From assembly GCF_002551245.1 (NCBI RefSeq), contig NZ_NTGZ01000002.1, forward strand, positions 2,147 through 51,078: 48,932 nucleotides of DNA. The letters run 5' to 3'. Positions 8,578-15,989 of this stretch are shown here, piece by piece (position 1 is the stretch's first letter; each line of letters begins with the position of its first letter). The DNA is from Streptomyces sp. rh34 (lineage in GTDB: Bacteria > Actinomycetota > Actinomycetes > Streptomycetales > Streptomycetaceae). The position numbers and the translations under genes were made by a program. The notes beneath the pieces were generated by a model that was not told where the DNA came from, made no database searches, and saw only the letters and a program-made list of their open reading frames with translations.

Positions 8578-9195
8578 ATGCGCGATGTGCGGGTGGTGCT
8601 GATCGGCGGGACCTCGAACACCGGGAAGTCGTCCGTCGCCGGGGCGGTGGCGGAGCGGCTCGGTTTCGAGCACCGCTCCACGGACGGCCTGGCCCGGCAG
8701 CCGGGACGGCCCTGGCGGACCCCGGAGCACGAGGTGCCGCCGCATGTCGCCGAGCATTACGGGACGTTGACCACCGACGAACTGCTCGCCTCGGTCCTCG
8801 ACCACTACGAACGGCTCCGGCCGCGTATCGAGGAGCTGATCACCGACCGTGCGGAGCCCGGGGCGCCCGGCCTGGTCCTGGAGGGCTCGGCGCTCCGGCC
8901 CGCGTGGGTCGCCCGGCTGACGGTCCCCCGTACGGCCGCCGTATGGCTCACCGCCGACGACACGGTCGTACGCGAGCGGGTGCGGGCGGCGGGGCGCTAC
9001 GAGGACGCGACGGACGCGGAACGGCACCTCATCGACCGGTTCCTGGCCCGTACCGTCCGCTATCAGGCGCTGATGCTGGACGCCGTGGAGGCGCTCGGCC
9101 CGGCCCGGGTCGACAGCGGCGGCGGACGTACCGTGGCGCAGCCGGCGGACGCCGTGCTCACCGCCGCGGCGGCCCGGGTGCGCCCCGGTCACTGA
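8578..9195 (+). CDS. Small P-loop kinase-like ATPase
   Basis: 205 residues. It begins with a beta strand and Walker A G-T-S-N-T-G-K-S (residues 11-18), the layout of nucleoside or 2-phosphoglycerate kinase-like small-molecule kinases. An S-T-D-G motif (about 34-37) occupies the usual substrate/metal position. Near 105-110 is L-V-L-E-G-S-A, a strand ending in an acidic residue that could be Walker B-like. A late A-A-V-W-L-T-A strand and R-x-R region fit a lid. The ATG follows the STAND gene by 10 bases, so the two are probably co-transcribed. Substrate cannot be assigned; a phosphotransfer role beside the NTPase and the ADP-ribosylglycohydrolase homologue is inference. Confidence 0.75.
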   Translation: MRDVRVVLIGGTSNTGKSSVAGAVAERLGFEHRSTDGLARQPGRPWRTPEHEVPPHVAEHYGTLTTDELLASVLDHYERLRPRIEELITDRAEPGAPGLVLEGSALRPAWVARLTVPRTAAVWLTADDTVVRERVRAAGRYEDATDAERHLIDRFLARTVRYQALMLDAVEALGPARVDSGGGRTVAQPADAVLTAAAARVRPGH

Positions 9196-9357
9196 CTTCC
9201 GCACCGGCCCAAAAACGACCTGCGGGACGTCCGTCGTCATACCCGTACGTACCCGGGTCGGCCCCCTCTACCGCCTGTTCCCGTTCGATTACAGTGCTTG
9301 CGCGGTCGCCCGCAGCGGCCCGCGCGGGCGAGCATGTGGGTGACGGGGAGGGGCGGG

Positions 9358-10473
9358 GTGAGCACAGGGACCACGGCGGTCTGGGGCCGGGCCGAACAGC
9401 AGGACTTCCGCAGCCGGGTCCGCGGGGCGCTGCTCGGCGGGGCTGTCGGGGACGCGCTCGGGGCCGGGGTCAGCGGGCTCGTGCTGGAGGAGATCCGCGC
9501 CGCCCACGGGGTCGAGGGAGTCACCGACTACGTCGTCGCGCACGGCAGACGCGGCGCCGTCACCGCCCTCACCCAGCTCACCCTGTTCACCGTCGACGGG
9601 CTGATCCGCGCCCAGGTCCGCCGCGACACCGGGGCCTGGCACCCGCCCACCGATGTGCACCGGGCCCATCTGCGCTGGGCCGCCACCCAGCACGACTGGG
9701 GGCCGGACGAACGGCGCGAGGACAACGGCTGGCTGGCCGCCGAGGAGTGGCTCTACGCCCGCCGCGCCCCCGCCCGGGAATGCCTGGGCGGTTTCGGCGA
9801 CCCCGTCATGGGCACCCTCGACCGGCCGAAGAACCCCACCGCCCGGGACGCGGGCGCGCTCACCCGGTCCGCGCCGTTCGGGCTCCTCGTGGGCTGGGAG
9901 CCGGGGCTCGTGCTCCAGCTGGCCGTCGAGTGCGCGGCCCAGTCCCACGGCCACCCCGCCGCGCAGCTGGCCGCCGGAGCCTTCGCCGTACTCGTGCACG
10001 GGCTGGCGCGGGGCGAGAGCCTGGACGGGGCCGTGCAGAACGTGCTGGCGCTGCTCGCCGAACGCCCCGGCCACGAGCCGGTGACCGAGGCCCTGCGGCA
10101 GGCCCTCGGCTCCGTGCGCCAGGGCATCCCCGGCCCGGCCCTGATCGAGGCGCTGGGCGCGAGCGACGCCGCCGAGGAGGTCCTCGCCGTCGCCGTGTAC
10201 TGCGCGCTGGTCAGCGAGGACGTCCGGCACGGGCTGCGGCTCGCGGTGAACCACAGCGGCCCCTCCCGCGCCACCGGGTCGGTCTGCGGGGCGCTGCTCG
10301 GGGCGTTGCACGGCGAGACCGCGCTGCCGCCGGCCTGGCTCGTGGAGCTGGAGGGGCGGGGCACGCTCCTCGAACTGGCCGACGACTTCGCGATGGAGAT
10401 GACCCAGGGTCCCGCCCTGCACAGCCCGACGGCCGTCGCCCCGGGCTGGCTGGCCCGCTACCCGCGCGGTTGA
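9358..10473 (+). CDS. ADP-ribosylglycohydrolase homologue lacking metal-site aspartates
   Basis: 371 residues from the GTG at 9358, preferred because a GGGGAGGGG stretch lies just upstream; an ATG at 9334 is the alternative. The fold is clearly ADP-ribosylglycohydrolase (ARH/DraG): an N-terminal G-A-L-L-G-G-A-V-G-D-A-L-G motif, helical body, and a C-terminal N-H-S-G...G-A-L-L-G-A-L-H-G segment. In active members T-D-D-T-Q and G-D-S-D-(S/T)-T carry the aspartates that bind the two Mg ions. Here they read T-A-L-T-Q (residues 69-73) and G-P-S-R-A-T (301-306), so four of the expected acidic ligands are absent while the surroundings are intact. It is therefore probably a non-hydrolytic ADP-ribose binder or a changed enzyme. 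It lies 162 bases after the P-loop kinase on the same strand. Confidence 0.85.
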   Translation: MSTGTTAVWGRAEQQDFRSRVRGALLGGAVGDALGAGVSGLVLEEIRAAHGVEGVTDYVVAHGRRGAVTALTQLTLFTVDGLIRAQVRRDTGAWHPPTDVHRAHLRWAATQHDWGPDERREDNGWLAAEEWLYARRAPARECLGGFGDPVMGTLDRPKNPTARDAGALTRSAPFGLLVGWEPGLVLQLAVECAAQSHGHPAAQLAAGAFAVLVHGLARGESLDGAVQNVLALLAERPGHEPVTEALRQALGSVRQGIPGPALIEALGASDAAEEVLAVAVYCALVSEDVRHGLRLAVNHSGPSRATGSVCGALLGALHGETALPPAWLVELEGRGTLLELADDFAMEMTQGPALHSPTAVAPGWLARYPRG

Positions 10474-10521
10474 GGGGCGGGGCCGGCCGGCTCCCCGCGC
10501 GGCTGGGGGCGGGTCGGCCGA

Positions 10522-12102
10522 TCATCCGCGCGGCTGGGGGGCGGGGGCCGGGCCTCCGTCCTGGGCGGGGATCACGGCGGCCGTCGCCGTGCCGTCCCCG
10601 TCGTCGTCCCCGTCACCCTCGTTGATCCGGGTCAGCAGCGCGTCGCGCTCCGGGGTGTCCTCCGGCTTGACGAAGCCGATCAGGATGTAGAGCACGAGCG
10701 AGACGGCGAGCGGCACGGACACCTGGTACTGGAGCGGCACCCCGCCCTCGACGGCCCAGTGGACCGGGTAGTTGACCAGCCAGAAGGCGAACAGGCCCGA
10801 GGCCCAGCTGACCAGCGCGGCCGTCGGCCCGGACTTCCGGAACGGGCGCAGCAGACCCAGCATGAAGGGGATCGCGATCGGGCCCATCAGCCCGGCGACC
10901 CACTTGATCACGACGGTAATGATGTCCTTGAACGCGGGGGAGTTGATCTGCGTCGCGATCGCCATCGACAGCGCGAGGAAGGCCACGGTGGTCCAGCGGG
11001 CCGCGATCAGTCCGGCGCGTTCGTTCCAGCCACGCGCCGCCTTCGAGAGCGCCGGGGCGATGTCCCGGGTGAAGACGGCCGCGATGGCGTTGGCGTCCGA
11101 GGAGCACATGGCCATCGTGTGGGAGAAGAAGCCGACGATGACCAGACCCAACAGGCCGTGCGGCAACAGCTGTTCGGTCATCAGGGCGTAGCTGTCGGAG
11201 GCGTCCGGCTTCTGCGCGTCGACCAGCAGCGGGGCGCACCACATCGGGAAGAACAGCACCAGGGGCCAGACGAACCACAGGATCGCCGACAGCCGGGCGG
11301 ACCGGGTCGCGGAGGCGGCCGAGTCGGTCGCCATGTACCGCTGGGCCTGGTTCCACATGCCGCCGTTGTACTCGAAGGTCTTGATGAACAGGAACGCCAT
11401 CAGGAACGTCACCGTGTACGGGCCGGCGGTCGGGTCCGCGTGCCCTTCCGGGAGCTTGTCCCAGACCGTCCACAGGGTGGAGAAGCCGTCGAGCTTGCTC
11501 ATCACGGCGAGCAGCATCGCCAGCCCGGCGAACAACTGGATGATGAACTGGCCCAGTTCGGTGAGGGCGTCCGCCCACAACCCGCCGACCGTGCAGTAGA
11601 TCCCGGTGACGACGCCGGTGATCAGGATGCCCTGGGTGATGGAGAGGCCGGTGAACACGGACAACAGGGTGGCGATGGCCGCCCACTTGGCGCCGACGTC
11701 CACGATCTTCAGCAGCAGCCCCGACCAGGCGAGCGCCTGCTGGGTCTGGATGTTGTAGCGGTTCTTGAGGTACTCCAGCGGCGAGGCGACATGGAGCCGT
11801 GAGCGCAGCCGGTTCAGCCGGGGTGCGAAGAGCTTCGCCCCGATGAAGATGCCGATGGCGATCGGCAGCGACCAGGTCACGAAGGACGTGACCCCGTACT
11901 GGTACGCGATACCGGCGTAGCCGGTGAACATCACCGCGCTGTAGCCGGACATGTGGTGCGAGATGCCCGACAGCCACCACGGCATCTTGCCGCCGGCCGT
12001 GAAGAAGTCGCTGACGTTGTCCACGCGCTTGTGCGACCAGAGTCCGATCGCGACCATCACGCCGAAGTAGCCGATGAGTACAGCCCAGTCGAGACTGTTC
12101 AT
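10522..12102 (-). CDS. Sodium:solute symporter (SSS family)
   Basis: 526 residues and about 13 hydrophobic helices, the normal size for the family. It starts M-N-S-L-D-W-A-V-L-I-G-Y-F, with the characteristic S-D-F-F-T-A-G-G-K-M-P-W-W in the first loop. The ATG at 12102 is chosen for the strong GGAGG just upstream; the extra 41 residues of the longer frame look like untranslated leader. The C-terminal tail is acidic and Pro rich. SSS proteins couple Na+ entry to uptake of sugars, amino acids or organic acids; the W-N-Q-A-Q-R-Y segment is reminiscent of SGLT-type sugar transporters. The real substrate is not visible, as neighbours give no pathway. An inverted repeat 166 bases upstream may be its operator. 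Confidence 0.88.
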   Translation of the reverse strand: MNSLDWAVLIGYFGVMVAIGLWSHKRVDNVSDFFTAGGKMPWWLSGISHHMSGYSAVMFTGYAGIAYQYGVTSFVTWSLPIAIGIFIGAKLFAPRLNRLRSRLHVASPLEYLKNRYNIQTQQALAWSGLLLKIVDVGAKWAAIATLLSVFTGLSITQGILITGVVTGIYCTVGGLWADALTELGQFIIQLFAGLAMLLAVMSKLDGFSTLWTVWDKLPEGHADPTAGPYTVTFLMAFLFIKTFEYNGGMWNQAQRYMATDSAASATRSARLSAILWFVWPLVLFFPMWCAPLLVDAQKPDASDSYALMTEQLLPHGLLGLVIVGFFSHTMAMCSSDANAIAAVFTRDIAPALSKAARGWNERAGLIAARWTTVAFLALSMAIATQINSPAFKDIITVVIKWVAGLMGPIAIPFMLGLLRPFRKSGPTAALVSWASGLFAFWLVNYPVHWAVEGGVPLQYQVSVPLAVSLVLYILIGFVKPEDTPERDALLTRINEGDGDDDGDGTATAAVIPAQDGGPAPAPQPRG

Positions 12103-12267
12103 GTCCCCCTCCAGGGGTCCGCCTTGTGAACGGGAACGCACTTCGTCGGTACGGCCGTTCAGCGGTGTCCCCGTGCGGGAGCGGGGACTTCGGGGATTGA
12201 ACCCCTTGTGCGTGCCCTCGGTCAAGGCTGCCTGATGGTCATGGATATGAACAGGGGTCAGTACGGC

Positions 12268-12285
12268 GAACGATTTTGCTCGTTC
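12268..12285. promoter_or_regulatory. Inverted repeat upstream of the symporter
   Basis: GAACGA-TTTTGC-TCGTTC, perfect 6-bp arms with a 6-base spacer. It lies in the 407-base gap between the symporter start (12102) and the end of the SDR gene (12510), in its least GC-rich part. The position suits an operator for the leftward symporter promoter. No regulator gene is adjacent. Confidence 0.4.
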
Positions 12286-12389
12286 TTGACCTTGTGGGGC
12301 GTTGTCGCGAACGTGACCGCGGCCACACGATGGGCGGGCACTTCGTCAGGCTGTGCAGAGAAGTCAGGGAGTACGCGGCAACGCGCGAA

Positions 12390-12419
12390 GGCCGCACGGG
12401 ATGCGGGTCCCGTGCGGCC
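12390..12419 (-). terminator. Terminator of the SDR gene
   Basis: A perfect 12-bp stem (GGCCGCACGGGA and its complement) with a 6-base loop, 90 bases past the stop of the SDR gene that ends at 12510. There is no long T tract, as is common in streptomycetes. Between it and the SDR stop is a short run of 9-base repeats (GTGCGGGTA, about 12447-12475). Confidence 0.65.
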
Positions 12420-12509
12420 GAGAAGTCGGGAGGGAGGATGCCTCGTGTGCGGGTAGTGCGGGTAGTGCGGGCGGTGCGCGGGTGTCGGCGCGTCGAGCGG
12501 GACTCTGCG

Positions 12510-13292
12510 TCAGCGCATCAGCTCGCCCGCGTTGACCAGTAGCGACTGGCCGGTGATCGCCCGGGCCCGGTCGGAGGCCAGGAAGACGACGGCCTCCGCC
12601 ACATCCCCGTCCGTGGCCAGCTCCGGCAGCGCCATCCGCTCGGTGAGCCGGGCCAGCACCTCGGACTCCGGTACGCCCTCGGAGTGCGCGGCGAACCGCA
12701 CGTACGCCTGCACCGGCGGCCCCCACATCCAGCCCGGCAGTACCGTGTTCACCCGGATCCGGTCCGGGCCCAGCTCCCGGGCGAGCGAGTACATCGCCGA
12801 GGTGAGCGCCCCCTTGGACGCCGCGTACGCCGCCTGCCACACCTGGGTGGGGGCGGCCACCGCGGACTGCGTGCCGATCACCACCACCGAGCCGCCCCGC
12901 TCCTTGAGGGCGGGCAGGCAGGCCCGGGTCATCCGCAGCGTGCCCAGGAGGTTCACGTCGATGACCGACTGCCACGTGGCGAAGTCCGCGTCCTGGAGCC
13001 CGCCGAAGCAGCTGTCCCAGGCGGCGACATGGACCACCGCGTCGATCCCCCCGAACCGCTCCACCGCCAGTGCCGCCAGCGCCTCGCACTGCGCCTCGTC
13101 CGTGATGTCGGTCGGCAGGTGGGCGGTGTGCCGGCCCTCCGGGTCGATCTCCGCCGCCGACCTGGCCAGGTTCGCCGCCGTACGCGCCCCGAGCACCGCG
13201 CGCCCGCCGTCCCGGACGACGCTCGAAGCGACCCGGTGCCCGAGTCCCGGTCCGACGCCCGACACGATGACGGTCTTCCCTGCGAGCAACAT
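12510..13292 (-). CDS. SDR-family oxidoreductase
   Basis: 260 residues from the ATG at 13292, which has GGGAGG five bases upstream; a start nine codons earlier would sit inside the palindrome and lacks such a site. Classical short-chain dehydrogenase: cofactor loop S-G-V-G-P-G-L-G (11-18), catalytic Ser143, Tyr156 and Lys160 (Y-A-A-S-K), and an N-V-N-L-L-G-like segment near 112-117. The usual N-N-A-G is replaced by H-V-A-A at 88-91. The Arg after the second strand (A-R-T) suggests NADP(H). Substrate unknown. It faces an alpha-beta-barrel-type gene across a perfect palindrome, so both are probably one regulon. SDRs of this kind often serve lipid or aromatic catabolism. Confidence 0.88.
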   Translation of the reverse strand: MLLAGKTVIVSGVGPGLGHRVASSVVRDGGRAVLGARTAANLARSAAEIDPEGRHTAHLPTDITDEAQCEALAALAVERFGGIDAVVHVAAWDSCFGGLQDADFATWQSVIDVNLLGTLRMTRACLPALKERGGSVVVIGTQSAVAAPTQVWQAAYAASKGALTSAMYSLARELGPDRIRVNTVLPGWMWGPPVQAYVRFAAHSEGVPESEVLARLTERMALPELATDGDVAEAVVFLASDRARAITGQSLLVNAGELMR

Positions 13293-13318
13293 CGGCGCCT
13301 CCCGGCCCTGGAAGTTCA

Positions 13319-13335
13319 TCTGACGGTCCGTCAGA
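13319..13335. promoter_or_regulatory. Perfect 17-bp palindromic operator between divergent genes
   Basis: TCTGACGG-T-CCGTCAGA, perfect 8-bp arms around one base. It lies 27 bases upstream of the SDR start and 47 bases upstream of the divergent gene at 13382. Length and symmetry fit a TetR- or GntR-type dimer. No such regulator lies next to it, so the controlling protein is encoded elsewhere. Confidence 0.7.
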
Positions 13336-13381
13336 GTAGGGCGGGGCAGGGCCCGAGGGAAGAGGAAGGCAGGCAGAGGCG

Positions 13382-14257
13382 ATGACCGATGACGCCGGTA
13401 CGGGGAGCAGCGGGGCGGGAAGCAGCGGGGCGGGAAGCGAGCGGTACGCGGAGCTGGCGGGGGCGGGGCCGTACGGGGTGCGCCCGGGGCACGCCCTGAT
13501 CACCATGGTCGAACCGCATCCGGGCCATGAGTACGCGTACAACCGCTGGTACGAGGACGACCACTACTACGCGGGTGCGATGGCGATGCCGTGGATGTTC
13601 GCCGGGCGGCGTTGGGTGGCCACCAAGGATCTCCAGGAGCTGCGGTATCCGGAGGAGTCGGCGGTGGCCCGGCCGGTCGGCACGGGGTGCTACCTGTCGA
13701 CGTACTGGGTGACCCAGGGGCGCTACGACGACCACATGAAGTGGACCGTGGCCATCAACAAGCGGCTGAACCGGGACGGCCGGGTCTACCAGGACCGGAC
13801 CCATGTGTTCACGGCCTTCCAGGACCACGAGGCCACCGTCTACCGCGACGGGGCCGCCGGCCCGCGGGACTTCCACGCGCTCGACCACCCGTACGCGGGT
13901 CTCGTCCTCCAGGTCGTCGACGCCGAGGGGCCCGAACAGCGGGCGGAGCTGCTGGAATGGCTGCGCTCGCGCCATCTCCCGAAGCGGCTGGAGGGGTCGC
14001 CCGCGGCCATGGTCACGGTGTTCCGGCCGACGCCCCTGCCCGGGGACCGGATGACGTACGTGAAGCAGGTCGAGGGGGTCGGCACCCGGCTGACGCTGCT
14101 GTGGTTCCTCCAGGAGGATCCGCGGACCCGCTGGGAGGAGCGCTTCGGCGGCCTGGACGCTGCGGTCGCGGAGACCGGTCTCGGGCGGGTCGAGCTGGTC
14201 GCGCCATTCGTGCCGACCGTGCCGGGCACGGACCGGTACGTCGACCGGTTGCGGTGA
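13382..14257 (+). CDS. Dimeric alpha-beta-barrel-like protein of unknown function
   Basis: 291 residues. The start is a Gly/Ser-rich tail with a short in-frame duplication (G-S-S-G-A repeated). The main part begins with a beta strand (A-L-I-T-M-V-E-P) followed by Y-N-R-W-Y-E-D-D-H-Y-Y, the pattern of ferredoxin-like dimeric alpha-beta-barrel (EthD/DABB) proteins. A second strand-helix unit occurs around residues 170-235 (L-V-L-Q-V-V-D, M-V-T-V-F-R), so two such folds may be fused. A GAGGAAGG-type ribosome site precedes the ATG. Its pairing with an SDR across a shared operator suggests a catabolic or tailoring step on a common substrate. I cannot name a family with certainty. Confidence 0.7.
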   Translation: MTDDAGTGSSGAGSSGAGSERYAELAGAGPYGVRPGHALITMVEPHPGHEYAYNRWYEDDHYYAGAMAMPWMFAGRRWVATKDLQELRYPEESAVARPVGTGCYLSTYWVTQGRYDDHMKWTVAINKRLNRDGRVYQDRTHVFTAFQDHEATVYRDGAAGPRDFHALDHPYAGLVLQVVDAEGPEQRAELLEWLRSRHLPKRLEGSPAAMVTVFRPTPLPGDRMTYVKQVEGVGTRLTLLWFLQEDPRTRWEERFGGLDAAVAETGLGRVELVAPFVPTVPGTDRYVDRLR

Positions 14258-14332
14258 CGCCGGAGGCGGTGCCGGATCGTGTCGAGCCCCCTCGGCCAGG
14301 ACGGCGAACCGGTCGAGAGGGCCCCATCAGGT

Positions 14333-14396
14333 GGTGCTGTGGTGCTGTGGTGCTGTGGTGCGGTTGTGCTGTGGTGCGGTTGTGCTGTGGTGCGTG
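14333..14396. repeat. 8-base G/T-rich tandem repeat
   Basis: Eight consecutive copies of GGTGCTGT or a one- or two-base variant (GGTGCGGT, TGTGCTGT), all with G and T on the plus strand. To about 14460 it continues as looser copies of GTGCGTGATCAGC. It fills the gap between two convergent genes (ending 14257 and 14461). No coding potential is evident. Confidence 0.8.
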
Positions 14397-14460
14397 ATCG
14401 ATGATGCGCGATCAGCGCTGTGTGATCAGTAGTGGTGCGTGATCAGCGGTGGTGTGCTGG

Positions 14461-14667
14461 TCAGGAGTTGACCGTGCCCGAGGCGACATCACGCACGAAC
14501 GCGTTCCACGCACCGGGGACGAAGGTCAGCGAGGGGCCCTGGGGGGCCTTCGAGTCACGTACGGCGATGGACAGAGCGACCGGGGACTTGACCTCGACGC
14601 ACGCGCCGTTGCCCCCGGAGTACGACGACTTCGTCCACTTGTCCGTAGCACCCTGAAGAATTGCCAT
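14461..14667 (-). CDS. DUF397 protein (partner of XRE-DUF5753 regulators)
   Basis: 68 residues from the ATG at 14667, with GGAG five bases upstream; a GTG two codons earlier is possible. It has the DUF397 pattern: W-T-K-S-S-Y-S-G-G-N-G-A-C-V-E-V near the N-terminus, then V-A-V-R-D-S-K-type and a C-terminal W-x-x-F. These small proteins occur in large numbers in Streptomyces beside XRE regulators of the WhiJ/AbaA type and affect development and antibiotic production, probably by binding the regulator. The XRE gene lies upstream on the same strand, but a hairpin separates them, so this gene probably has its own promoter. Confidence 0.9.
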   Translation of the reverse strand: MAILQGATDKWTKSSYSGGNGACVEVKSPVALSIAVRDSKAPQGPSLTFVPGAWNAFVRDVASGTVNS

Positions 14668-14806
14668 GTTCACTCCGGTTCAGAGAGTTGGGTGAGTCGC
14701 ACCAACCTGATTCCGATTGGCGTGATCGACGCTACTCGCCAAGCCCCGTCCATGAGATGGCCGTTCACTCGACCGGGTGGTCTTTACCAGGTAAGCCTTC
14801 TGTGGT

Positions 14807-14844
14807 GAGTGGGTGGCGGTGTACCATCCCGCCGCCGCCCACTC
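14807..14844 (-). terminator. Terminator of the XRE gene
   Basis: Left arm GAGTGGGTGGCGG and right arm CCGCCGCCCACTC pair over 13 bp with one mismatch and a 12-base loop. It starts about 32 bases past the stop of the XRE gene that ends at 14876 and precedes the DUF397 gene, which argues for separate transcripts. Confidence 0.6.
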
Positions 14845-14875
14845 AACGCATCCCTGGATGCCGTCGCGGGGGCCG

Positions 14876-15733
14876 TCAACTCGTGTACGACTTCGCGATC
14901 TTGCTGATGAACTCCCGGGTCTGCTCCACGTTCAGCGCCTGCGCCCGCAGGTGCTCGTACATCACGCTGTAGCGCTGCACGTCGTTCGCCTTCTCCAGGT
15001 AGAGGTCGCTCGTGACGCCCTCGATGTAGACGACGCTGGAGTCCGCGGCGTCGGGGAACTCCAGGATCGCGTACTGGCCGTTGATGCCCGGGTGCGCGCC
15101 CATGTCGAACGGCAGGACCTGCACGGTGACGTGCGGCAGGTGGGACTGCTCGACGAGGTGTTCCAGCTGGTCGATCATCACCTGCTTGTCGCCGACCACC
15201 CGGCGCAGCGCCGACTCGTCGATCACGGCCCAGAGCCGCAGCGGATTCTCCGCCGCGTTGACCCGGTCCTGCCGCCGCGACCGTACGTTGACCCGCTTCT
15301 CGATGTCCGACGGAGGGGCCTCGGGAAGCGCACCGCTGATCAACGCCTCGGCGTACGCCCGGGTCTGGAGCAGGCCCGGGACCATCTGGGGCTCGTACAC
15401 CCGCAGCGACTCCGCGTCGGTCTCCAGGCCGATGTAGACGCTGTACGGGATGTCGCCGAAGGCGTGCCACCAGCCCTGCTGGCGGGAGTCCTTCGCCATC
15501 TGCATCAGCGAGTCGACGATGCGGTGGTCCTCGACCTCGTACACCCCGCAGAGGTCGCGCACATCGCGCTGGCTGATGGACCGGCGGCCGTTCTCCAGGC
15601 GGCTGATCTTCGACTGCGAGACCAGCAGCCGCTCCGCCACTTCCTCGGCCGTCATGCCTTTGAGTTCGCGCAGGCGGCGCAATTCCTGGCCCAACCTGCG
15701 TCGCCTGACAGTGGGATTGACGTTGGACGGCAC
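14876..15733 (-). CDS. XRE-family regulator with DUF5753 domain
   Basis: 285 residues. The helix-turn-helix lies at about 15-70 (L-G-Q-E-L-R-R-L-R, then S-Q-S-K-I-S-R-L-E-N-G-R-R). The remaining 200 residues form the DUF5753 domain, seen from P-G-L-L-Q-T-R-A-Y-A (about 118-127) and the H-P-G-I-N-G-Q-Y-A-I-L-E-F-P segment. This architecture is typical of the expanded WhiJ/AbaA-like regulators of streptomycetes, each working with a DUF397 partner; one is encoded just downstream. The ATG at 15733 fits the conserved M-P-S-N-V-N-P-T-V-R-R-R-R start. DUF5753 is thought to sense an unknown ligand. Confidence 0.92.
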   Translation of the reverse strand: MPSNVNPTVRRRRLGQELRRLRELKGMTAEEVAERLLVSQSKISRLENGRRSISQRDVRDLCGVYEVEDHRIVDSLMQMAKDSRQQGWWHAFGDIPYSVYIGLETDAESLRVYEPQMVPGLLQTRAYAEALISGALPEAPPSDIEKRVNVRSRRQDRVNAAENPLRLWAVIDESALRRVVGDKQVMIDQLEHLVEQSHLPHVTVQVLPFDMGAHPGINGQYAILEFPDAADSSVVYIEGVTSDLYLEKANDVQRYSVMYEHLRAQALNVEQTREFISKIAKSYTS

Positions 15734-15871
15734 GGAAACGGCACCTCCGGCTATGTAGCTGTGCGTATCTACTGCTCAGCAGATTGCCACCCCTTGCCCC
15801 GGCCGCGCTGGGAAACGGCCACACGCGGGGCGCGGGGGGCGTACGCACCGGTGCGCGGGAGGGCGCACAAG

Positions 15872-15915
15872 CGCACGGGGCAGCCGGTAGTGGTGACTAC
15901 CGGCTGCCCCGTGCG
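15872..15915 (-). terminator. Strong hairpin terminator after the GPP34 gene
   Basis: A perfect 19-bp stem (arms 15872-15890 and 15897-15915) with a 6-base loop. It lies 75 bases beyond the stop of the leftward GPP34 gene and about 140 bases upstream of the XRE start. It should insulate the two genes. Confidence 0.8.
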
Positions 15916-15989
15916 TGGTGCGGCTCCCGGACCGGGTCCTGTGACGACTGACGACGGTACGGCGGTGTGCTGTTCTCAGGTCCGTGCGG

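Noticed and set aside
6243..8681. 812-codon open frame on the minus strand
   Set aside because: Antisense to the STAND-TPR gene; its repeats are the mirror of the TPR codons and its composition is Pro/Gly/Arg biased.
14333..14460. Possible CRISPR array
   Set aside because: Units are 8 bases with no spacers and no cas genes are present; it is simple tandem repetition.
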